Of a stretch of DNA of 35,970 nt, positions 29,328 through 35,970 are shown piece after piece. The DNA is taken from contig JAAURV010000002.1 in assembly GCA_012032065.1 (NCBI GenBank), forward strand, positions 1 through 35,970. The letters run 5' to 3'. This DNA comes from Hyphomicrobiales bacterium (lineage in GTDB: Bacteria; Pseudomonadota; Alphaproteobacteria; Rhizobiales; Aestuariivirgaceae). Under the pieces are notes generated by a model that saw only the letters and a list, made by a program, of their open reading frames with translations, searched no databases and was not told the origin of the DNA. The stretch's first letter is position 1. Each line of letters begins with the position of its first letter. A program made the position numbers and the translations under genes.

Positions 29328-30539
29328 GTGAATAAGCATTCAACCGACTTCAACCAGATCGTCCTCGATCTGCCACGGCAGGTGGACACGGAAGTCGCGG
29401 GCGACATCGAAAAGGAATCGGTATTCGTGTCGCCCTGGATCGAACGGATCAAGGTCAACGAGGACCGCAGCTCGGTAAACGTCGAGCTGCGCCCTGGCGC
29501 CAACGTCGAGGAGGTCGCGGGCAAGGCACGCCGCTATCTCGATGTCATGGCGAAGCAACTCTCGGGCTTCGAGATCAAGGTGTTCATCGAGACCAAACGC
29601 AAGGACACCGGTCCGTATCAGCTCGGCGTCAACGAAGGCCTGATCGAGCGCGGCTGGATGCACGACTACGGCAAGGGCCAGGTCGCATACTCCGGCCCCG
29701 TGCTCAAGCTTGCAAGGCTGATCAACGAGCGCTCGGGCGAACTTTACGCTCAGGCCTTCGGCGCCAAGGACGGCCACTTCCCGGCGATGGTCGACGCGGA
29801 CACACTGCAGAAGTGCGGCTATTTCGATTCGCATCCCAATGCGGTGACGTTCCTCGGCAACGTGGTCGAGGACATCGACGCGCTGGAAGAATTTCGTGTC
29901 GCCAACTCTTGCTCGGAAGGCGCGATCCTCCCTCCGCATGAACACATCCATGTGGACGGCATGTGCCTCAACCCGGCGGCGTGCTTCCCGTGCTATCCGA
30001 CATTGACGGGCAAGACCTTCGCGGACGGCGCGGCCTATTCGTGGCTCGGCCGGGTGTTCCGCTACGAGTCGCGCAACATCAACGGGCTTGACCGGCTTTA
30101 CGAATTCAACGTCCGCGAACTCGTTTTCGTCGGCAGCGAGGACTACGTGCGTTCGTGCCGCGCGAAAGCTCTTCCCATCGTCGAGGACGCTCGCCAGCCT
30201 GATCGACATCGACTGCACGGTGCAGACGGCGACGATCCGTTCTTCGCCACCGTCTCCGCCGCCAAGAAATTCTGGCAGGCAGCGCAGGAAGTGAAGAACG
30301 AGATCAAGATCCCGGCGCTCTCATCGGATGGCAGCGTCAAGCAGCTCGCCTGCGGCTCGATCAATCTGCACGGAAATTTCTTCGGCAAACGTTTCGGCTT
30401 CAACGACGGAGCCGGTGAGCCGGCCCAGACCGGTTGCGTCGGCCTGGGGATCGAGCGCTGGGTGCTGGCTGCATTCACGCAACATGGTTTCGACGAACGG
30501 CGGTGGCCCGAGTCCGTTCGCGAAAAACTCTTTGGATAA
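29328..30539 (+). CDS. Class-II aaRS-like amino acid:[acyl-carrier-protein] ligase
   Basis: EEFRVANSCSEGAILPPHEHIHVDGMCLNPAACFPCYP, RVFRYESRNINGLDRLYEFNVRELVFVGS (motif 2 region), PAQTGCVGLGIERW (motif 3); no tRNA-binding N-terminal arm evident; followed directly by a carrier protein gene. Confidence 0.85.
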   Translation: MNKHSTDFNQIVLDLPRQVDTEVAGDIEKESVFVSPWIERIKVNEDRSSVNVELRPGANVEEVAGKARRYLDVMAKQLSGFEIKVFIETKRKDTGPYQLGVNEGLIERGWMHDYGKGQVAYSGPVLKLARLINERSGELYAQAFGAKDGHFPAMVDADTLQKCGYFDSHPNAVTFLGNVVEDIDALEEFRVANSCSEGAILPPHEHIHVDGMCLNPAACFPCYPTLTGKTFADGAAYSWLGRVFRYESRNINGLDRLYEFNVRELVFVGSEDYVRSCRAKALPIVEDARQPDRHRLHGADGDDPFFATVSAAKKFWQAAQEVKNEIKIPALSSDGSVKQLACGSINLHGNFFGKRFGFNDGAGEPAQTGCVGLGIERWVLAAFTQHGFDERRWPESVREKLFG

Positions 30540-30569
30540 ACAGGGCAAAAGAGGCGACAGGAGACTGAA

Positions 30570-30827
30570 ATGCAACTCTACAACATCATCGGCAAAGTTC
30601 TGGGCGTGGATCCGGCTACTCTCTCGGAGGACTCGAACGCGCAAAATACCCCCAAGTGGGACTCGCTCCGCCACATCGAAGTGGTGTTTGCGATGGAGAG
30701 CGCGTTTCACGTGCGCTTCACGATGCCGGAAATCGCGAGCCTTCGCAATCTCGGCGACATCCGGAAGCTCTTGCTCTCGAAGAACGTCAGGCTGAACGAA
30801 CCCGAAAACCAACGCCGCGTCGCCTAA
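30570..30827 (+). CDS. Small acyl/aminoacyl carrier protein
   Basis: 85 aa with KWDSLRHIEVVFAMESAFHVRFTMPEIASLRNLGDI; predicted phosphopantetheine Ser32 (codon TCG 30663-30665); RBS GACAGGAG upstream. Confidence 0.9.
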   Translation: MQLYNIIGKVLGVDPATLSEDSNAQNTPKWDSLRHIEVVFAMESAFHVRFTMPEIASLRNLGDIRKLLLSKNVRLNEPENQRRVA

Positions 30828-30841
30828 ACGTGGATAGTAAC

Positions 30842-30862
30842 GCCGCGAAATCAGTTCGCGGC
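30842..30862 (+). other. Intergenic hairpin GCCGCGAA-ATCAG-TTCGCGGC between carrier protein and REC-GGDEF-EAL genes
   Basis: Perfect 8-bp inverted repeat in the 49-nt gap, 14 nt upstream of ATG 30877; no T tract. Confidence 0.5.
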
Positions 30863-30876
30863 AGCGGGGCACGGCT

Positions 30877-32915
30877 ATGATCGAGAGCAACACACTGCGG
30901 ATACTGGTCGTCGATGACGACGACGACGATCTTTACCTCATCAACGATGCGTTGGCTGAGGTCAAGGATACGCGCTACGCGGTCGAGGCCGTCACTTCGG
31001 CGCTCGCCGCGATGAGCAAACTCGTGGCGAACACGTACGACACGATCATCTGCGATTACCGTCTGGGCGCTGTAACCGGCGTCGACTTCATCCGCAACTT
31101 GCGGGCTGCCGGAGTGGAGACACCGGTGATCCTGCTGACGGGTCTCGCGGCGCATACGGTTGACCGCGCGGCGCTCGAAGCGGGTGCATCCGACTTCTTG
31201 CCCAAGGGCTCGCTCAGCCCCGTGGTGCTCGACCGCTCGATCCGCTACGCGATGGCGCATGCCGACAGGCAACGGTTGTTGCAGGCAGTTCTGCGCAGCA
31301 CGACGTCTGGCATCGCGGTGCTCAATGGCGAAGGGCGGATCACGCTGTGGAACCCTCGCTTCCTCGAGTTCGCGCAATCGGCCTTTGGAGAAGAGAGCGA
31401 CCGCCTCGACCAGATCGTGGCCCTCGTCCAAAACGCGGTTTCGAAGGACATCATCGCCGGCGACCGTGTTGTGGAATGGCACCGAACGGCGCTGCCGGAC
31501 GGCGATACGGTTCTGGCGCTCCATGACGTGACGGCGCGTGTCAGCGAGTTGAAAGAGCGCGAACGCGCCGAGCAGCGCATCCGCAAGATCGCCATGACCG
31601 ATGCGCTGACGGGCCTTCCCAACCGGATGGCGTTTAATGACAGGCTCGACCGGTCGATTGCGGACGCTGCTTCGAATGGCTCCCGCATCGCGGTGTTGAG
31701 CTTCGACTTCGACCGGTTCAAGGAAGTGAACGATCTCTTCGGGCACGCGGCCGGAGACGAGTTGCTGCGGTCCACGTCCGAACGACTAGGCCGCATCCTG
31801 AGCTCGCGCGAATATGTTGCGCGGCTGGGTGGAGACGAGTTCGTGATGATTCACGACTTCCCCGACAGCGAAAGTATTCAGGCGCTTTCCGACCGTCTCG
31901 TGAACGAACTCTCGCGTCCCATCGAATGGGACGGTCGCGTTGTCGAAGCGGGCGTCAGCGTCGGCATCTCATACTTCCCGGAACATGGGCAGGAGCGCGA
32001 CACGCTCCTCGCCAATGCCGATCTCGCCATGTATCGCGCCAAGTGCGATACCGGCCGCTCGGTTTGCATCTTCGATGCGAGCATGGACCAGTTCGTCCGC
32101 GAACGGCGCAAGATCGCGCTCGATCTCCGCCGCGCCATTCAGGACAACGAGCTCAGCCTCTATTTCCAGCCGCAATATGCCGCGGGCGATGGCGGGCTTG
32201 CGGGCTTCGAGGCTTTGCTCCGGTGGAAGAGCCGCACGCGCGGTTTCGTTTCGCCGGCCGATTTCATCCTGATCGCCGAGGAAAACGGCATGATCAACGA
32301 AATCGACGAGTGGGTGATCCGCCAGGCCTGCCAGATCGCGGCCAAATGGGAATCGAACGCGAAAGTCGCGGTGAACATTTCCGCGAAGGCGATCTGCCAT
32401 GCTGGCGTCACCGACACGGTGCGCAACATCATTCTCGAAACCGGTCTTTCGCCCTCGCGCCTCGAACTCGAAGTTACCGAAACCGCGCTGATCCACGATC
32501 TCAACCGCGCGCTGCACAATCTCCGCCAGATCAAGGCGCTGGGAATCTCCATCGCCATGGATGACTTCGGAACCGGCTACTCTTCGCTGTCGCTGCTCAA
32601 TTCGTTCCCCTTGACAGGATCAAGATCGACAAGTCTTTTATCCAGGCCATCGGGCAGACGGCGCGGGCCGAGACCATCTTCCGCGCAGTCGTGGGCCTTG
32701 GCACCGCATTGCAAGTGCCGGTACTGGTCGAAGGCGTCGAAACGCGCGACCAGCTTGACTTCGCCAAGGCGCAGGGCTGCAACGAGTTCCAGGGATACTA
32801 TTTTGGAAGACCGGTTCCGGAAGCGGAGACATACGCTATTGCGAGCGGCAGAGCGCAGGGGAACGGCGACCGGTTCCAAAGCGCCGCGGACGGTCTCCTC
32901 GAGGCCGTTGCCTAA
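30877..32915 (+). CDS. REC-GGDEF-EAL (diguanylate cyclase/phosphodiesterase) response regulator, apparent one-base frameshift near 32611
   Basis: REC: ILVVDDDDDDLYLIND, IICDYRLGAVTG. GGDEF: RLGGDEFVMIHDF. EAL: GFEALLRW, ELEVTETALI, MDDFGTGYSSLSLLNSFP; next frame continues DRIKIDKSFIQAIGQTARAETIFRAVVGLGTALQVPVLVEGVETRDQLDFAKAQGCNEFQGYYFGRPVP to TAA 32915. Confidence 0.9.
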
Positions 32916-33517
32916 CTGGCGAGCTTCTTCTGTGCGTTGCGGAACGAACGCCTGAGCCAGGGCACGTCGGGCGCTTCCCAGTTGGGTGCGTTCCCACACA
33001 CGAGGTCGAAGAACGCCACGGCTGTTGCCGGGCTTTCGAGCGAGTTCTCGCGGAAGGAATCCCAGAATGCCGGATCGTCGGAGAGACCGGATGCGCGCGG
33101 CTCTTCTTCGCCCATCTCTTTTAGAATGGCCGAAGCGACCGACAAGCAGAAGCTGGTGTAGGCATAACCCTCCGGCCAACGCTCCATCGACCGGCTGAGT
33201 TCCTTCTCGGCACTCCCCGTGTTCTGGCCGGTGCGCAGCGGCGACGCGGCGACGAGCTCCTTCAGCATCATGCCGGCCGCGTAAATCACGAAGTCATGGC
33301 GGTTGACGCCGGCCAAGTGCTTGGCCTTGTCGAAGGCCTGACGCCATTTCGAGAAGGCTTCGGCCAAAGCTTCGGTATCGACCAGGGGTTTTAGGCCGGT
33401 TCCATCGAACAAGAGCGTGAGGTTCCGTTCGAAGGTCCACATGATCGTGCGGAAGCGCCGCGCCTCGTGGCTGAGGTCGCCCAGGTCCGCAACTTCGTTT
33501 TTGAGTGGCGTCAACAT
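32912..33517 (-). CDS. Hypothetical protein (201 aa), family not recognised
   Basis: Continuous ORF with balanced composition (MLTPLKNEVADLGDLSHEARRFRTIMWTFERNLTLLFDGTG...), no competing plus-strand gene over most of it; stop codon overlaps the stop of the EAL gene. Confidence 0.65.
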   Translation of the reverse strand: MLTPLKNEVADLGDLSHEARRFRTIMWTFERNLTLLFDGTGLKPLVDTEALAEAFSKWRQAFDKAKHLAGVNRHDFVIYAAGMMLKELVAASPLRTGQNTGSAEKELSRSMERWPEGYAYTSFCLSVASAILKEMGEEEPRASGLSDDPAFWDSFRENSLESPATAVAFFDLVCGNAPNWEAPDVPWLRRSFRNAQKKLAS

Positions 33518-33753
33518 CTGCTAGTCTGCCCAGACTGCCGGACCTGCAAAAAGTGCAACCCTTAAAATGAAACATTTGCATCCAGCCCTGTCTGTTTGTA
33601 TAGTAATCGAAAGAAAGATACAAATTTGCCGGGCTACGCATCCGGCGGGAGGGAGGATCGGCCGGCGCAACTGCCGGATTGGGCAGCCTTACATGCGCGA
33701 GCCCCTGCATACCGTCTTCAAAAAGAACACGCACAGGAAAAGGAGGAAACCCT

Positions 33754-35325
33754 ATGATGCGTCGCAAGCCTGCAAGTCTAACGAGGCGTTCCGTTCTGAA
33801 ATCGTCTGCCGCACTGGCGGCAACGGCGGCAACGGGAACCGGGGTCTCGCTGTTCAACGTCAACAATGCTTTCGCCCAAATGCCGAACCCGGCCGATGTG
33901 CTGGCGAAACTCAACGTCGGCAAATTTGTCAAGAAAGAATACCGCGAACAATACAAGCTGGGCGACAATGACGAGCTCTGGGATCCGGCGAAGGATTGGA
34001 TCCGCACCGCCGATTGGGAAGCCATCCGCAAGGAGCACGCCGGCAAGACGGTGCGTTTCGCCGTGGGCGCCGCCGATCGTGAATCAGCCCAGGAACAAAC
34101 GCAGCCTTTCGCTGATCTCTCCGGCATCAAGATTGACGTCGTGTCGATTCCCGACGACGCCATGTACGACAAGGTGGTGGCTGAGTTCCTGTCCGGCAAC
34201 GCCGGCTTTGACGCCATCCAGTTCTTCTCGCCATGGCTCGGCGACTTCGCGGCGCAAGGGTTCCTGAAGCCACTGGATGAATATGTCGCCAAGTGGAAGC
34301 TGCCGTTCGATGATTGGTATGAAACCTATCAGCGCAACTACGGCCACTGGGGTGACAAGGGCATCCTCGGCATTCCGTTCGACTGCGACATCCAGCAGGT
34401 GCACGTGCGTCCGTCGATCCTCGCCAAGATCGGCATCAGCAGCGTGGACAAGGTCACGACCATTCCGTCCTATGACGAAATGCTGCGCATAGCCCCTGAA
34501 CTGAACAAGGCGCAGCCCGGCGTTGCCGGTATCGGCCTCATGGCCGGCCGCGGCTTCTGGGCAACCTACGCTTGGGAACACGTTGCCGCCCAGTACGGCA
34601 TGCACCTGTTCAACGAAAAGTGGGAACCGATCTTCAACGGCGATGCCGGTGTGAAGGGCCTCGAAATGCTGAGCGCCCTCTCCAAGCACGCAATCGAAGG
34701 TGTTGCCGCTGCCGACTGGCCCACCAACCGCGCGGCGATGCTGGGCGGCCAGATCGCCTGCAACATCTCGTGGCAGGATACAGGCACGCAAGCCACCCGT
34801 CCTGACCAGTCGAAGCTGGGTGATGACATTGTGACGATCTATGAACCACGCGTTGCCGGCGGCACCTATGCGCCGCCCAACATCGCTGGCTCGACATCGG
34901 TCGTCGCGGCCACCTCGCCAGAGCCGGAAGCAGCATTCCTCATGCTGGCCTTCCTGACGACTTCTTCGATCATGGCCATGAACGAAGCCAACGCCAACGG
35001 CGTCGCTCCGGGCACCAAGTCGGTGATGAACAATGAGAAGCTGCGCGCCGTGTCGCAGCCGGCCAAGGTCTGGGCAGAGAGCTTGGACTACGCGTGGTGC
35101 GCGCCGCGCATTCCATCGGGCTTCCAGGTCGAGCAGGAAATCGGCTTCCTGGTCAACGAAGTGATCGTTGGCACGAAGAAGCCGAAGGAAGCCCTTGATG
35201 AAGCCGCCGGCAAGGTCAAGGCCATCATGGAAAAGAACGGCTTCTACAAAGACGCCGACCCGATGAACTTTGCCGCCACGGAGCCAGGTCTCTGGATCGG
35301 CAAGGGCAAGGCCGTTCCGATCTAG
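33754..35325 (+). CDS. Sugar ABC transporter substrate-binding protein, Tat-type leader
   Basis: MMRRKPASLTRRSVLKSSAALAATAATGTGVSLFNVNNAFA leader, RBS AGGAGG; family 1 SBP fold (GIPFDCDIQQVHVRPSILAKIG, NRAAMLGGQIACNISWQDTG); followed by a permease. Confidence 0.88.
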   Translation: MMRRKPASLTRRSVLKSSAALAATAATGTGVSLFNVNNAFAQMPNPADVLAKLNVGKFVKKEYREQYKLGDNDELWDPAKDWIRTADWEAIRKEHAGKTVRFAVGAADRESAQEQTQPFADLSGIKIDVVSIPDDAMYDKVVAEFLSGNAGFDAIQFFSPWLGDFAAQGFLKPLDEYVAKWKLPFDDWYETYQRNYGHWGDKGILGIPFDCDIQQVHVRPSILAKIGISSVDKVTTIPSYDEMLRIAPELNKAQPGVAGIGLMAGRGFWATYAWEHVAAQYGMHLFNEKWEPIFNGDAGVKGLEMLSALSKHAIEGVAAADWPTNRAAMLGGQIACNISWQDTGTQATRPDQSKLGDDIVTIYEPRVAGGTYAPPNIAGSTSVVAATSPEPEAAFLMLAFLTTSSIMAMNEANANGVAPGTKSVMNNEKLRAVSQPAKVWAESLDYAWCAPRIPSGFQVEQEIGFLVNEVIVGTKKPKEALDEAAGKVKAIMEKNGFYKDADPMNFAATEPGLWIGKGKAVPI

Positions 35326-35343
35326 TCTCTCTTCGAACACCGG

Positions 35344-35363
35344 GGGCGGAGGCAACTCCGCCC
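35344..35363 (+). terminator. Intercistronic hairpin GGGCGGAG-GCAA-CTCCGCCC
   Basis: Perfect 8-bp stem with GNRA tetraloop between SBP and permease, followed by TCTTCC; attenuator/stabilizer-like. Confidence 0.6.
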
Positions 35364-35387
35364 TCTTCCACTTTCGCGGCCCCGTTC

Positions 35388-35970
35388 ATGACCGACCTCG
35401 CCCTAGCAACGCCCACGATCCGCCGCCGCTCGCCTTTCATGCGCAAGGCGTTTCCCTATTTCCTGGTGGCGCCCGCGGTCATCTATCTTCTGGGCATCAC
35501 GCTGTGGCCTGGCGCATTTGCGCTCTATCGCTCTTTTTTCACCGGCAAGTTCAAATGGGATTATGTCGGCTTCGACAACTACAGGCAGCTTTTCTCTGAC
35601 GAGCACTTCTGGGCCGCGATCTGGAATACGCTGTTGCTCGGTTCGATCACGCTAGCGATTGAATTTGTCATCGCTCTTTTGCTGGCCGCGCTGGTATACC
35701 GTTCGCCCTGGGTGAAGGGCTGGCGCATTCTGTTCATGCTGCCCATGCTCTTCATGCCGTCGGCGGTGGGTTATCTCTATAAATTGCTGTTCAACGACGG
35801 CCGCGTCATGGCGGACTTGCTAACCAAGATCGGCCTTGCCGATGGTGGCGTTGACTGGATGGCCCACACGCTCAATGCGCGCTTCGTGCTGGTGGTGACG
35901 GACGTGTGGCAGTGGACACCATTCATTTTCATCATTCTCGTGGCCGGCTTGCAGGGCCAGGACAAGGAAA
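35388..35970 (+). CDS. Sugar ABC transporter permease (partial, runs off the window)
   Basis: MTDLALATPTIRRRSPFMRKAFPYFLVAPAVIYLLGITLWPGAFALYRSFFTGKFKWDYVGFDNYRQLF, MalF-type permease. Confidence 0.88.
   Translation, partial: MTDLALATPTIRRRSPFMRKAFPYFLVAPAVIYLLGITLWPGAFALYRSFFTGKFKWDYVGFDNYRQLFSDEHFWAAIWNTLLLGSITLAIEFVIALLLAALVYRSPWVKGWRILFMLPMLFMPSAVGYLYKLLFNDGRVMADLLTKIGLADGGVDWMAHTLNARFVLVVTDVWQWTPFIFIILVAGLQGQDKE

Noticed and set aside
28424-29524. 366-aa minus-strand ORF opposite the MBOAT gene
   Set aside because: Shadow ORF; plus-strand MBOAT motifs are clear.
29328-30539. Annotation as a bona fide seryl-tRNA synthetase
   Set aside because: No evident N-terminal tRNA-binding coiled-coil, carrier protein gene immediately adjacent, and aa:CP-ligase-like sequence around the Cys-rich/motif 2 region.
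33545-33625. Short inverted repeats (TGCAAA/TTTGCA; TTTGTAT/ATACAAA) upstream of the last SBP gene as operators
   Set aside because: Arms are only 6-7 bp with long spacers in AT-rich sequence; not distinguishable from chance by eye.
34084-35355. 423-aa minus-strand ORF opposite the SBP gene
   Set aside because: Shadow ORF of the Tat-type SBP with no recognisable motifs.
1-35970. CRISPR arrays, tRNA/rRNA genes, IS elements or prophage
   Set aside because: No direct-repeat arrays, cloverleaf-like tRNA sequences, transposase ORFs or terminal inverted repeats were noticed on reading; no computational scan was possible.

Overview
This is a 36 kb high-GC window that looks alphaproteobacterial (Hyphomicrobiales/Rhizobiales-like). 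It is dominated by solute-transport operons: a BMP-type nucleoside/sugar ABC cassette with a FrcK-like kinase and SorC regulator; a polyol (Smo-like) ABC operon with a GMC oxidoreductase and mannitol dehydrogenase; a TMADH-like flavoprotein with a PotABCD-type ABC system; a TRAP transporter; and the start of another sugar ABC system. A minus-strand response regulator/PAS histidine kinase pair and a BASS-like transporter follow. The most interesting locus is 26456-32915: SGNH-like protein, MBOAT acyltransferase, class-II aaRS-like amino acid:[carrier protein] ligase, small carrier protein, then REC-GGDEF-EAL. The gene set matches the logic of DltD-DltB-DltA-DltC, but with an aaRS-like ligase in place of the DltA-type adenylation enzyme. 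A second window-wide signal is about ten apparent single-nucleotide indels, mostly at short homopolymers, that break otherwise well-conserved reading frames. This suggests uncorrected sequencing error more than true pseudogenization, and it affects gene calls, including a compensated indel pair hidden inside the ligase. All assignments were made by eye from translated sequence; no database search was run.
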